A stretch of DNA of 64,000 nt from Tolypeutes matacus (taxonomy: Eukaryota > Chordata > Mammalia > Cingulata > Chlamyphoridae), in contig JAKSZT010053928.1 of assembly GCA_026826555.1 (NCBI GenBank), positions 40,060,934 through 40,124,933 of the forward strand, read 5' to 3'. Position numbers and translations under genes: made by a program. Positions 47,403-59,324 of this stretch are shown one piece after another (the stretch's first letter is position 1; each line of letters opens with the position of its first letter). The notes beneath the pieces were generated by a model. That model saw nothing but the letters and a program-made list of their open reading frames with translations. It searched no databases and was not told the DNA's origin.

Positions 47403-50104
47403 GCTCAATCTTCCAGCACTTCATGCCCTATACTTAATGTAAAAGAAGCACCAATTGATTCTGTTTCATGGGAGATGTCAGGCTTTTTCCTATTTCTGAA
47501 CCTATGCATTCTGTATTTTCTGCATAGGTTTCTCTTCTCCTGGCTTACTCCTACACATGGTTGAAATTTAGGACAAGAATCACCTACACTAAGAATTTTC
47601 CTTGCCTACTGCCTTTAGGTTCCTCTCACTCGCACTCTCATGACATCTTCATTTCTCTGTCTTAAAGAAAACCACACCATCACTTGATTTTCCTCAACTA
47701 ACCATGATCGTCTCATAGTTAGGCTCTCTAACAAATATATCTTTGTTCCTCCAGGATCCTAAACAATTCTTGAAAAATTCTAGGTATTTTTGATAAATGT
47801 TTCTGAATAAATGGTTTAACTTTGTGAGACAGAATAATCAGTTGTTCTTGCAGAAAGTCAATAAATATAAAGATGCCTCCCTATAAACATTTTTCTCTTA
47901 TCTGTAGCTGTGACTTCCCTAAGGTCAGTGAGCAATTTAAGTCACACTTCAAAGTAGATTTCAGAATCTTAGAAACTGATCATTTTCTCATGATGTTGCC
48001 CAGCCATGTGAGAGCGGGTGATGGAATAGCTTAAGCTTGGCTAAAGGAAAACACTTGAGCAAAGGTGTGCAAGATGAGACTATTGTGAAAGAAATATTGC
48101 TCTTACTTACATAAGTGGAGTGTTTCATATGCAGTAATAGTTAACCGATTTTTTAAAAAGACATCTTTAAACAAGTGTCACCCCAAGTTGTAATATGTTG
48201 ACAGTCCTGTGCTGGTTCAGCAGCTCCTGTTCTCTTACCATAATTAGTAGCTGGGCTACCACAAGGAGCATCAGGAAAACTGTGCTTGCCTTTTACTCCC
48301 AGTTTGGATGTCTGTCCTTGGGTGTTTCATAAGGCAAGCTTGTCTTCCCTTTCATGGCCTCTTAGGCTGAGATACATCTGAGTTCTGCTAACTTCTTGAT
48401 GCCAGTTGAATCAATTAGATTCACTAGATACATCTAGAAAAAAAAAGAGAGAAAAAAAAAGACAAAATAAATCTCAAAGATGTTAGCTCAAGCTATATAT
48501 CTATATCCCAGGCACAAAGCAGACTGAAATGGTAAATGATAAAAGAGAATTTTAAATGATTGAATGATGAGATGATGTCTTTGTAATCAAATGGGAATAG
48601 AATTCTGGTCATGGAGGGCTAATTGCCATCTCTTACCTCTGAAACATCCAACTGTATTTGTTTATCTACTTTTTAAACTTCCACTATATCACACATTGCT
48701 TTTTTTGAATAGCAAGGTTGCAAAAGAAATGGATAATAGCAGTGAAAAAAAATCATGTGCTAACTTTGGAAAGAACTGTACCGTGTGTGAGAATAAAGTA
48801 TAAAATTTCCTAAATCTTTTACCTCCTGAGATCAGTAAGGAAGATCCCCTTTAGTCATAAGCAAACAACTAATTAGAAAGATTCTCTCCTATATTAAGTC
48901 TGAACTTCTAGGATGAAGAGAACTAGTGCTGAAATATCAACTGCACTTTGACGTAAAATTAATATTCATGTTATGAAAAAATTAGCACATTTTCACGTCT
49001 CCCTATTTAGAATAAAATCCTCTAAGATAATGCTAATATGTACAATTAATACCTCAAATTTCCGTAATTTCCATATATTTTTTCCATTTCCTGATGTATT
49101 AAAATTCCATTTTTCTCTTTCTTTTTTTTTTTTCCAGCTTGAATTCTTTAAATAGCCCAAAGGAATTTATGTTTGTTCTAGTATACAAAATTGTGATTTT
49201 TTGGTGTGGGTTTTTTTTTTTTTTTTTTTTTTTGGACTACTTGTTCTATAATTAGACACTCTTGCTCCATTTTATTAACATTTTTATATCTATAACTTTA
49301 TGTATATATTTCCTATGCCTGCTTATAGCTATTTTTTTACTCACTTTAAACATTTTACTTGAGGGCAGGTTCTGTAATTAGCCTCTGTCCAAGACTTTGG
49401 CAAATAGCAGTTTGAAATTTAGATTTTAAAAGTTGCTTTTGCTCCGTTATGTCTGACGTAACCTGTCCACCTGTCTCTTAATCACTGCTGGGGAGAGGAG
49501 AAATGTTTGGCAATATGTTATTCAGGAAGCTCAGCTCATGAGATCTAATTAAAATTATAACCTGACATGCATGCTCCTTTTTGGGTCTAAAGAATTGGTT
49601 GTTCACAACTTTCCAATACCAAATCAATGTCGTCAGAAGATGTGCTAATTAGAATGAGAAACTGGCTAATTTACAATTAAAAAATAACACACTGTTGGCT
49701 TAAAACACTTGACATTTGTCAAGTGTCAAGTGTAATGATTCATTAAAACAGAGTAATATTAACTCTCAAATATTGGAAGAATATTTTTAGAGCATGAAAC
49801 AACAATACCACATTATAGACTCATGAGATGTCTTACAATCAATATATCTCAACGTCTCCATATGGAAGCTCTCACCATCCTACTTGAGAGGTGAGTCTTA
49901 GAAATGCTAATAGTTGTGCTAGGCAACACAGAGAAACAGTGGCAGAACCAGGACTAGATTTCATGATTACTGACACCTTTATTTTACTTTTCAATATGGT
50001 TTCTATTTACACAGTTAAAAAGGCAACCTACATCTAGCTAACTAAAAGATTATTAGAGGGAAGAACATTAAAATAAATTTTCACTTTTTTTTTTTTTTTT
50101 TGGA
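47403..50104. other. Unassigned non-coding DNA
   Basis: No gene recognised. Possible L2 traces at 47.40-47.82 kb, a 23-T run at 49211-49233, an antisense MIR-like patch at about 49.85-49.98 kb ('aacagtggcagaaccaggac'), and the palindrome at 49706-49725 noted in the findings. Confidence 0.4.
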
Positions 50105-50300
50105 TGTTGAATTTCGGTAACATGATTTCTACTTGGGATGCAGCACAGACATTTTAGGAGAAAATGTGTTTTGGACCCAAGCTGTCCTAGATCTAGATAA
50201 TAACACTGCCACTTACTAACCAGGGAAGTTCTTTAACCATCCTAAATCTCAGTTTCTTCAGCTGCTAAAAAAGGAAAAGATTGACCTCCAGAGATTTTTT
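50105..50300 (+). mobile_element. MIR SINE, diverged
   Basis: 'ataacactgccacttactaaccagggaagttctttaaccatcctaaatctcagtttcttcagctgctaaaaaagg' is the MIR CORE order. The tRNA-like 5' part is poor. A T run precedes it at 50085-50101. Confidence 0.65.
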
Positions 50301-50689
50301 TGAGTGTTAATTCTTATTATTACTCAGTAAACTATTTTAATCTTAACTAATGGAAATATTCTGCTTTAGCTTTGCTGCCTTCTTGCCCTTATTTTCTCAC
50401 TATAGTCTTCTAGACTGCCACTTTAGCATTTGGTTATTTCAGAGTGACATTCATTTCAACAGTCAGCCCATCAACAATGTAGATTGCTGGACATGGTGAG
50501 TATAGGTCCTAATATATTAGAAATTTACAGAGAATGAAATAGTCATGATCCATATTTTTGAGGACACTTCCAATACACACACGCATATGCACATATGCAA
50601 ACACACACACCAGTTCTTAGATAAATAAAAGCAAAAGAATATGCTATCACACCTTAGTGTCCAAGGACACTAAGATTTAAAACAGAAGA

Positions 50690-51780
50690 TTTAAATAAGA
50701 TCTGGAGGCTTATTAATATAATATCAAAACTGTCCAGGATACAATTGGAAATAACATCATTTCAAGAATCAGGAAAATCTCAAGTCATGCGCTTCTAGGA
50801 CAATAACAAAAAATCTAACACATTTGTTATTAGAGTCTGAGGAAGAGAGGAGAAAGAAATAATGGATGAATGTTTACCAAATTAGGCAAAAGACATAAAT
50901 CTACTGATTCCAGAACATTTGAGGAAAAACCAAACAGGATAAACCCAAAGAAATCCATGTCAAGTCAAATTAAAACCAAACTTCTGAAAACCAAAAATTA
51001 AGAAAAGATCTTGAAAGCCACGAGAGAGAAATGACACCTTACCTACAGAGCAGAACAAGTTAATGACGGCAGATTCTCATCATGACAACGGAGGCCAGAA
51101 GGAAACGTCGCAACATGTTTCAAGTGCAGGAAAGAAATAAAAGTCAAACCTTAATTCTTTATCTGCCAAAATTCACCTTCAGGAATGAAGAAGTAAAAAT
51201 ATTATCAGATGAAGGAAAACTAAGATAATTTGATACTATTGGATTACCCTGCCATAAATGAAGTGTTTGTAAAAGAAAGAAAAGGATAAGAGAAGGAATC
51301 TTGGAAACTGGGAAGAATAACAGAAAGCACAAAATCATAATTAAATAAATAAACTTTCTTTCTTCTCTTGAGTTTCCTAAAGTACGTTTTATAGTTGAAG
51401 CAAAAAGATGCGGTTCTCAATGCACATAGAAGAAATATTTATGACAAGTATATTAAACATAAGAGAAATTAAAGGTATTTAAAATTAAAGGTATTTAAAG
51501 GGAAGTAATGTTTCTATGCTCCATCAAACCGGTAAAATGTCAACACCAGTAGATTGTGATAGGCTATGTATATACACTCAAAATCACCATAGACAAATAG
51601 AAATGGAATTCTGAAAAATGTTCAAGTAACTCACATGAAGTCAGAAAAAAATACAGAAATGAAAAACAGAGGGAATAAAAAAATATTAAAATGGCAGATT
51701 TAATCCCTAATATATCAATAATTAAGTTAAATGCAAATGGTCTAAATATACTGATCAATTCAGAATCTGGCAGTGGGAAA
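50690..51780 (+). mobile_element. L1M 5' half: ORF1 remnant and inter-ORF region
   Basis: Sense-strand old L1M text: 'aaactgtccaggatacaatt', 'aggcaaaagacataaatct', 'caggataaacccaaagaaatcc', 'gaaaagatcttgaaagcca', 'gaggccagaaggaaacg', 'ccttcaggaatgaag', 'cagatgaaggaaaactaag', then the post-ORF1 segment 'tgaaaaacagaggg...ggcagatttaatcc' and 'aatggtctaaatatac'. It stops just where ORF2 should begin. Frames are broken throughout. Confidence 0.85.
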
Positions 51781-51844
51781 AATGCCTAACTGTATGCAAC
51801 AGCATTCGTGAATGAAACAATTATGAAAGGGCACTTATTTTTTT

Positions 51845-52225
51845 ATTCCATTTATATATCATTTTTGAAATGACAGACTTATAGAAAGGATAACAGGGTA
51901 GTGGTTGCCAATAGTTAAAGATTGTTGGGGGAAGTAGGATGGTTGTGACTATAAAGACATAGCATGAGGGAGATCTTTGTGGTGGTGGAATAATTTTTTA
52001 TCTTGATTGTGGTGGTAGTTACATGACTCTGCATATATGAAAAAAATGGCATAGCTCTATACACATATATTGTATCAATGTCATTTTTCTGGTTACAATT
52101 TTGCCCTCCAGCTATATGAAATGTAACCATTGGGGAAGTCTAGGTTAAGAACACATGGAACCTCTCTGTAATACTTTGCAACTTCCTGTGGATATATAAT
52201 TATTTCAAAATGTTAAAAAGTAAAA
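51845..52225 (+). mobile_element. L1M 3' end
   Basis: 'gtagtggttgccaatagttaaag', 'tatcttgattgtggtggtagtt', 'atgaaatgtaaccattgggg', 'ggaacctctctgtaatactttgcaacttcctgtgg', 'ttatttcaaaatgttaaaaag' form the end of an L1ME-type element, sense strand. With the 50690 segment it would be one L1 that has lost essentially all of ORF2. Confidence 0.8.
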
Positions 52226-54631
52226 AGGGAAACAGAAAAAATATGAATATTTGGATTTGGGGGAACTTAGGGAAAAGATCACATAGTAAATTAGTGAAAG
52301 GAAGAGCAATTGAAGTTGAAGTGACTCATGAGAAAAAGTATTGGTTTGAAAAAGCAAGGTTATGCATGTGGAAAATAGACAATTATAGTAACAACAAAAA
52401 ATATATTTAAAGTATCTGTAAAGAGTAGTGTTCATGTATCAGGCTGTGGAGAAGAGCAAAATAGAAATAATATAGTGACCAATTCTTAACTAAATATAAA
52501 AATAATGTGTTTTTGAAGGAGTTTCATTTTTATGTAAGAAAATATATTGAAATTTATCCACTGAATGACCTGTTCACCTCCTGAGAAAATACATTTTGTT
52601 TGTGAAAGGCTTTGAAAGCATTTTATGATATGTATCAAAGAACTCAGGAAAATTAAGAAGATTTTTGTAGTATTGCTAGCTCTATCCCTAGTGATAACTA
52701 AATCTCTAATATAGCCAACTTCTAAGAGATACTCCTTGGCCTTTGAATTTCAATTTCCAGCTATCTTCACTTTGTCTTGGCTATTAAGTATCCTTACAAC
52801 ACTGACCTTATTTTATTGGGGATGAAAAGTAGTGGATACATAGAAGAAGGCTAAGGATCATGGTAATTTTCTGCTTGCTTAAAAATTTCTATTAAAACAA
52901 GTGAACTGAATTAAGGAAACAATAGCATTTATTCAAAGATTATAAGAGTTTAGTTTGACGTCTCATAAACAAGGAAAAATTGTTATAATTGTCTATTGAG
53001 ATAATTTTGAGAGACCCAATCTTGGCGCAAATAGAAATCCCTTCTGGGAAAATTCATCATAGTCATCAAAATGTCATCAGTACCCAGTATCCAATGCAGC
53101 TTTGACTAAATATGATTAAAAAGTTTTATAAGAACATAGTTTCTACCATAGAGAAGTTGACCATCTCCAATAAATCCAAACCCAAGCCAATTCAAAAAGA
53201 ACAGTCGAACAAATAAAGTTGATGGGTTATACATGTCACTTCATTTAATGATGGGAAATGTGAGTAAAAAAAAATAAGTGATGGAGAAAAGCACAGGAAT
53301 ATCCATTAGAATTCTACACAATGGAAATGAAGGCTATTTTGAAGAATGATATTATGGCCTGAACACTCAATTAACAATTGCAGAACTATTTATCCAGGAT
53401 TCTGGTTATATACTGAATCACATCTCCAGAGCAGTGCATGAATATTCTGTGCATGTTTTGCAATTTGAGTTTACCACTTTTTGAATTTTACTAAATTTTT
53501 ACTCATATTGCAAAAAAGTCTTTTCTGTACTTGCTGAAATATTTTCATGAATCTTTCCCAACTCACCCATCCACCTTTTTTCTAGGGCTACAGTTAACAC
53601 CTTCGCAAGACACAAAAGTATATCTCAAACATCTATTCTCTGGCAATGAACTAAGTAATTTTATTGGCCTTCCTCCTAAATACAGATTCAAAAATATTTA
53701 CAAAAGTGTATTCATTAGCTAAGTAACTGGCTCCTCCACACCAGATAACAAAGTAAAATGTTACAGTATGTTGTGGTAGGTCAAAGCTTTTCATTACCTT
53801 TGGATCGCAATTAGGTAGAGGCACTCTTTATTTCAAGCAGTAAAAGGTGAAATTTATATCATATCATTCTGATGATTTCTGAGTAACAAGATAAATCACA
53901 CAGTTTTGACAGTATTTATAGTTATGCATTTAGTAACAAAAGTTTTGTTCATTCATTTACAGTTAAAAAGACTAAATTCAACAGCCTTTAAGTATTACAT
54001 AGCATGACCATATAAATAACAATTTAACATAAAAGCATATCTTATAAATTTTTTGATAATCACAAATTTCTTGGATTATGATTATATTTCTGGGAGAGTA
54101 AGTAAAACCATCTCTGAAGATAACTAAGAACACAATAAGAGGAACCAAAATAACAATAACAAAGAACCCAGCGCGCATGCCTTTTTCTCAAATGGGATCT
54201 TTGCTGCACCTTGATAGTTTCCAGCAGATCTCACTGGAAATTGTAATCTTGAGATCATCAGAAAGTATCTTTTTCTCTAGACTTCTTTTCCTCATCACAC
54301 AGAGAAGGAAATAAAAGTATAGGTTGCTTATGTTATTAAATTTCCTGGTTTTCCAATATCTCTCAACAAAATACCTTTGTGATCTTAAATTTTTAACCAA
54401 GGTTGATACAAAATTTGAAGCTTATAAATTTGATTCCAAAATATCATACACCTGTTTTTTTTTCCCACAAATTTATGAAATTATGCGTGTTAAATTCTTC
54501 AAATGATAAGGACCCCATGTAGCATTAGAAAGAAGATTAGTGATACCACCAAGATGTATTCTCAAGTTAAGTAATTCGCAGATTAAAGAAATTATTTCTT
54601 TAGCTCCATTCAAGAAGAACACATTATTGTG
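52226..54631. other. Unassigned non-coding DNA
   Basis: AT-rich. No gene, RNA or confident repeat seen. Confidence 0.45.
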
Positions 54632-54990
54632 AATTTTTTTTTTTTTTATTATGGGTAAAAATCAAAATTCTCACAATACATACAAACATTTGCAAAATGA
54701 TATATAAATATATATGCATATAAGTGTATTTGCTTACAAAAATGTTGTTTATATATATATATACATATATTTTAAGAGGTGCTTAGATTACCCAAAATAT
54801 TACACGGAACCCACTGGTATTCCCATGTTGCCCACCTCCCACACCTCCCATCACATCCCACACAAACATCTCCCACAGTGTGGCCCACCACCCTCAATGA
54901 ACTTACACATCCTGGAGCCTTGCCACCAACCATAGACCACAGTTGTGGTTATTTTGGGAACACCATTGGCATCTTTATACTGTAAATTAT
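54632..54990 (-). mobile_element. 5'-truncated L1, 3' end
   Basis: T-rich start (poly-A of the minus strand), then 'attatgggtaaaaatcaaaa', 'gcttacaaaaatgttg', '(ta)n', 'gtgcttagattacccaaaat', 'ccccacctcccaca' type C-rich UTR. It is about 95% like the copy at 40937 by eye and lacks that copy's inversion. The right-hand boundary is uncertain. Confidence 0.8.
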
Positions 54991-55598
54991 TTGAGAGTAA
55001 GAATTAGATGTACCTCACAACTTTACATAGCTTACTTAGAATTTTGCACCTACAGCAGATAGCCAATTGTTATGTTCAATTTGTTTATTTATTTATTTGA
55101 GAAGTTGTGAGCTTACAAAACAATCATGTATAACATCCTGAATACCCATACATCATTCCACCACCAAGACCTTTCATTGTTATGGAACATTTGTTACAAA
55201 TTGTGTAAGAACATTGTATTAGTCAGCCAAAAGGGTGCTGATGCAAAATACCTGAAATTTGTTGGCTTTTATAAAGGGTATTTATTTGGGGTAGAAGCTT
55301 ACAATTACCAGGCCATAAAGCACAAGTCACTTCCCTCACCAAAATGTGTTGCCACATGTTGGAGCAAGATGGCTGACCAACATCTGCCAAGAGTTCAGGC
55401 TTCCTGGGTTCCTCTCTTCCCAGGGCCCGATTTTCTCCAGACTCAGCTGGTCTGCTCCTCTGTGTGCTTACTTCCTGGGCTCCACCTCAAAACTCCCACA
55501 TCAAAACTCCAACTCACTCCTCTGCGATGCCATGTAGTTTTATCTGTGAGTCCCTGCCCCCAATGTGTAGGATGTGGCCCAATCAAAGCTCTAATCAT

Positions 55599-55880
55599 GG
55601 GAAGCGGCTGTGGCTCAATCAGTAGGGCTCCCGTTTACCATATGGGAGGCCCCGGGTTCGGTTCCCAGGGCCTCCTGGTGAAGGCAAGCCCGCCTGCATG
55701 GCGTGGCTAACTGACCCAGCGAGCACAAGCAGCAAGGGGGGGATAAATGAATAAATANNNNNNNNNNNNNNNNNNNNNNNNNNNNNNNNNNNNNNNNNNN
55801 NNNNNNNNNNNNNNNNNNNNNNNNNNNNNNNNNNNNNNNNNNNNNNNNNNNNNNNNNAAAAAAAAAAAAAAAAAAAAAAA
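55599..55880 (+). mobile_element. DAS-type SINE inside the LTR
   Basis: The head 'gggaagcggctgtggctcaa' and B box 'ccccgggttcggttccc' are followed by 'ctggtgaaggcaagcccgcc' and an AAATGAATAAATA tract, a 100-base assembly gap, then poly(A). A perfect 14-bp duplication flanks it: 'aaagctctaatcat' at 55585-55598 and 55881-55894. It is the youngest layer of this stack. The missing bases are SINE body or A-rich tail. Confidence 0.95.
55758..55857. other. Assembly gap of 100 N
   Basis: Exactly 100 N, a conventional unknown-size gap, placed inside the SINE. Its left edge is an AAATA repeat and its right edge is poly(A), so true length is unknown. Any frame through it is meaningless. Confidence 0.99.
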
Positions 55881-55981
55881 AAAGCTCTAATCATAATTTA
55901 ATCATGCCCAGGGACAGACCAGTTTACAGACATAATCCAATATCTATTTTTGGAATTCATAAACAATATCAAACTGCTACA

Positions 55982-58033
55982 CTCCACCCTCTGAATTCCA
56001 AAAATACATGACAATATTCAAAAAACCTTAAATCAGTAACAATGCAAGTACAAAATCATATCATAATCAATTTAAAGAAATACTGTTTGTCTTGGGGCAA
56101 AGTCCCATCTGGCTATAGACCTCTGAAACTTACAAAACAATTTATCTGCTTCCAGTACACAAATAGACAGACAAAGGATAAACATTTTCATTACTATAAT
56201 GAGAATTTGGGAGGGAAACATGAGTCATAGGTCCTCTACAGTTCAGTAAACCTGCAGGGCATCCTCCATTCAATTTCAAAGTCTGAAAGTCACTTTTAAG
56301 ACAATGGTTTCTTTTCCTTGAGGCCTTATGGGGACCCACCCTTTCCACAGGCTTGCCCAACAGCCATTTTCTTGGTTCCACCCTAATCAAGTGTCTGGGT
56401 ATTGATCAAGTTCCAGACCTCACCCTCCAAAAGCATTGGGGTGATTGCCACATTTTACCCAATTTTTGAGTTAGAGTCTTAACCCACAGTGAAGTGAAGA
56501 CAACATCTTCCCTAACCTTTGGCACAGAGGCTCAACCCTCTCAGAGCAACAAGTTGACCACCTGGTCTTCCCTAATCTATGGGGAACAGATCTACCCTTC
56601 TCAGACCTGTGGGGTGCTGACCTTAACCTCCCTAATCCTTGAAGAATGTGACCCATCCACTCTGTACCCTGGGGTGGCAAAACTCTCCCCAAACCCCAAA
56701 CATTAGCAGCGGGGGGCGGGGGGGGGACATCCACCCTCTTCAACTGCTGGGGCAAACTCACCATCTCTGTACACATGGGTGGGGTTCCTCTCTTGGCCCA
56801 AAGTGATGTCTTAATTCCAGATCTCAGCTTCCATGGTTTTCCTCTTAAAGTCATTTCCCCTTCAGTCTCTCCCTTCCATGTTTCTTTTATTCCAGGCTGA
56901 CAGTGATTTTGTTCACAATTTTGGAATCTGTGCTCCTGAGAGTGACAGAATTAGACTCAAATAAGTCCTCCTGCACATGGTTCACCAGTCCCTTTTATTC
57001 AAACCTACATGTGATGCTGGAGTTTCTTAGGTATACTTCCAGAGACTGGAGCCTCCCGCCTACCTATATGCCAGGTGTGCATGAAATCTAGGTGGAGCTG
57101 CAACTCCTACCCTACAGCTCAATGGACTCATCCAAGTCACCTGGTGAGGAGACAACGATGGGAAATGGCCATCCCAGGGAATGGAGAGGGCCTGCATCTG
57201 TAGGCAGGATCATCCCACCCACCATATCCATGGGATATAAGCCCTCTCTCACTTGGAGTTGGAATGGACATCACCATCCCAGTCGCCTCTGGATTGGGGG
57301 AAGAACTATGGACTAGAGTGGACTTGATGGTATTCTCTTGCTCACATATGGTGATTCTTGCAATGCAAGAAATTATAACAATGAGGTAGAAAAAAAAAAA
57401 AAAAGTTTGTTGGTTTACCATGGTTCCACCATGGTTTATCAAGCCATCACACAGCAAGACTTTCCACAAGTCCCTCCTAGATAACTGCATTTTTCAATCC
57501 TGATTTACAAGTTCCAAGTTTAGTTAAATCCTCAAATGGGGCACTATCTCTGGGGACTTGATTTCCAGAGACTTGGAAGTTCTGGAATCAGATTCTGTTT
57601 TCTTTGTGCCCCAGCAGTTCAGTTCTCAGCTTGTCTCTCTCATCTAGCATTTTGCTATAAGCTGCAAGAAGAAGACAAGCCACATTCTCCGAGTTTACTT
57701 GGGAAAGTTCTTCAGCTAAATGCCCAGGCTCACCATTTTCAAATTCTGTCTTCCATAAAACATCAGAGGTCAAGATTGCTAAGTTCTCTGTGACTTTATA
57801 CACAGATTGCCCTTCCTCCACTTTCCAATAATAGTTTAATCATTTATTTTTAAGGCCTCATAGAAAGTCTCTTTAGAGTCCATATTACAATCAACAGTCT
57901 CTTCAAAGCACTGTAGGTCTTTTCCACCATGCATCTCACGATTCCTCCAAAAAATACCCCTTACCCATTTATAAAACCATCCCAGCATTTTGTTAATTGC
58001 AAAAACACTTCTCCACTCTTTGGCACCAGATTC
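55982..58033 (-). mobile_element. Provirus internal region, gag-like remnant at most
   Basis: No full retroviral gene is seen. The most coherent open segment is 77 codons at 57821-57588 (minus), near the 5' end of the interior; it is charged and leucine-rich, with no zinc knuckle, and might be a gag-like remnant as in MaLR interiors. It could equally be chance. A G-rich run of about 17 G in 18 bases lies at 56710-56727. A 15-A run lies at about 57391-57405. The interior is otherwise C/A-rich on the plus strand with many stops. Confidence 0.6.
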
Positions 58034-58523
58034 TGTATTAGTCAGCCACAGGGATGCTGATGCAAAATACCAAAACTCTATTGGCTTTTATAAAGGGTAT
58101 TTACTTGAGGGTAGAAGCTTACAGTTACCAGGCCATGAAGCATAAGTTACTTCCCTCACCAAAGTCCGTTGCCACATGTTGGAGCAAGATGGCTGCAGAC
58201 GTCTGCAAAGTGTTCAGGCTTCCTGTGTTCCCCTTTCCCAGGGGCTCAATTCTCTTCAGACTCAGCTGCTCTGCTCCTATATGTGCTTACTTCCTGGGCT
58301 CCAGCTCAAAACTCCCACATCAAAACTCCAACTCACCCCTCTACTCTGCTGTGTAATTTTAACTGTTAGTCCTTGCCCACCAAGGGGGTGGGAACACAAC
58401 GTCCTAGTGACATGGCCTAATCAAAGCCCTAATTATAATTTAATCATGCCCAGGTACAGACCAGCTTACAAACTTAATACAATATCTATTTTTAGAATTC
58501 ATAAACAATATCAAACTGCTACA
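58034..58523 (-). mobile_element. 5' LTR of the provirus
   Basis: A 490-bp LTR with TG...CA ends: 'tgtattagtcagccacaggg' to 'atcaaactgctaca' on the plus strand, so on the minus strand it reads TGTAGCAGTTTGATA... at its start. It shares 'cttttataaagggtatttac', 'agcttacagttaccaggcc' and 'caagatggctg' with the LTRs at 25918 and 55215. The open frames over it are not viral genes. Confidence 0.92.
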
Positions 58524-59324
58524 AACATCATAAAAATATTACTGCTAACTGTAGTCCATAGCTTACATTTTGTGTATTATTTCCTTAACCACCCTGTCAT
58601 TAATACCATGTATTAGTATTGTACATTTGTTGTAGTTCATGAGAGAACACTCTTATATTTGTACTGCTAACCACAGTCCTTCATCCACCACATGGTTCAT
58701 TGCGTTTGCAGTCCCATGCCTTGTACACTCTATCCAAAGTGTACATTCAGTGACTCTCAGTTTTATCACAGAGTTGAATCATCATCGCCTCAATTTTAGG
58801 ATATTTTCCTTATTCCAACAGATAAAAATCCCATACCTCTTTATACCTCCCTATTGTTGACCCTTAGTATTAATATAGTACTTTCTTTGCCATTGATGCA
58901 AGAATATTACAATATTACTTTTAACTATCATCCATAAGTTACATTAATTGTACTTCCCCCATGTATCACCACATCATTAACACCTTGTAATAGTGACGTA
59001 CATTTGTTCTAATTCATAGAAGAACATTCTTGTTTTTGTACTATTAACGACAATTCTCATCTACCACCAAGCTCACTATGTTATACAGTCCCTAGATTAA
59101 TCTCTAGCTTTCTTTCAACTGACATTTACATACCTAGACTACCCCTTTCAGCAACAATCACATTTATAAATCAGCAGTGTTAGTTACACTCACTATAATG
59201 TGTAACCATCAACTCTATCCATTTCCACACATTTACAATCAACCTTATTAAAAATTCTACAAACATTAAGCATCAGCTCCCCATTCTCAACTGTCATCAT
59301 ATCTCCTAGTAACCTATACTCTAG

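Larger units (their letters stand above)
55215..55981 (-). mobile_element. 3' LTR of the provirus, carrying a SINE
   Basis: The plus-strand text begins 'tgtattagtcagcc' and ends 'aatatcaaactgctaca' (TG...CA). Without the SINE and one duplicated target it is about 470 bp. By eye it differs from the 5' LTR at roughly 10-15% of positions, so the integration is old but probably within the xenarthran lineage. On the minus strand an AATAAATACCCTTTATAAAA block lies at about 55269-55289 and may serve as promoter or polyadenylation signal. Confidence 0.9.
55215..58523 (-). mobile_element. Non-autonomous ERVL/MaLR-like provirus, two LTRs
   Basis: Paired same-orientation LTRs, 55215-55981 and 58034-58523, bound a 2.05-kb interior. 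A 5-bp duplication 'aacat' flanks the unit (55210-55214 and 58524-58528). On the minus strand a putative primer-binding site, 'tggtgccaaagagtgg' (58028-58013), follows the 5' LTR by a few bases and suggests tRNA-Leu-type priming as in ERVL/MaLR. A purine-rich 'agagggtggag' (55992-55982) directly precedes the 3' LTR. No polymerase or envelope region is recognised and the interior is too short for them, so it was mobilised in trans. It is fossil and non-infectious. Confidence 0.9.
55080..59324 (-). mobile_element. Old L1 3' UTR split by a provirus
   Basis: The left part (55080-55214: 'gagaagttgtgagcttacaa...ggaacatttgttaca') and right part (58524-59324: 'cataaaaatattactgctaactgtagtccatagcttac', 'accttgtaatagtgacg', 'gaagaacattcttg') are antisense L1M 3' UTR. 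The two halves meet at 'agaacat|cataaa', where the provirus entered. Within the right part the block 'catttgttgtagttcatgagagaaca...' recurs about 360 bp later, an internal UTR duplication. Confidence 0.75.

Noticed and set aside
55126..55710. 194-codon plus-strand frame
   Set aside because: It runs through L1 3' UTR, an antisense LTR and into the DAS SINE; its composition follows the repeats.
56471..56854. 127-codon minus-strand frame in the provirus interior
   Set aside because: It has no retroviral domain, and internal similarity reflects the C/T-rich repeated text. I would not call it gag without a family alignment.
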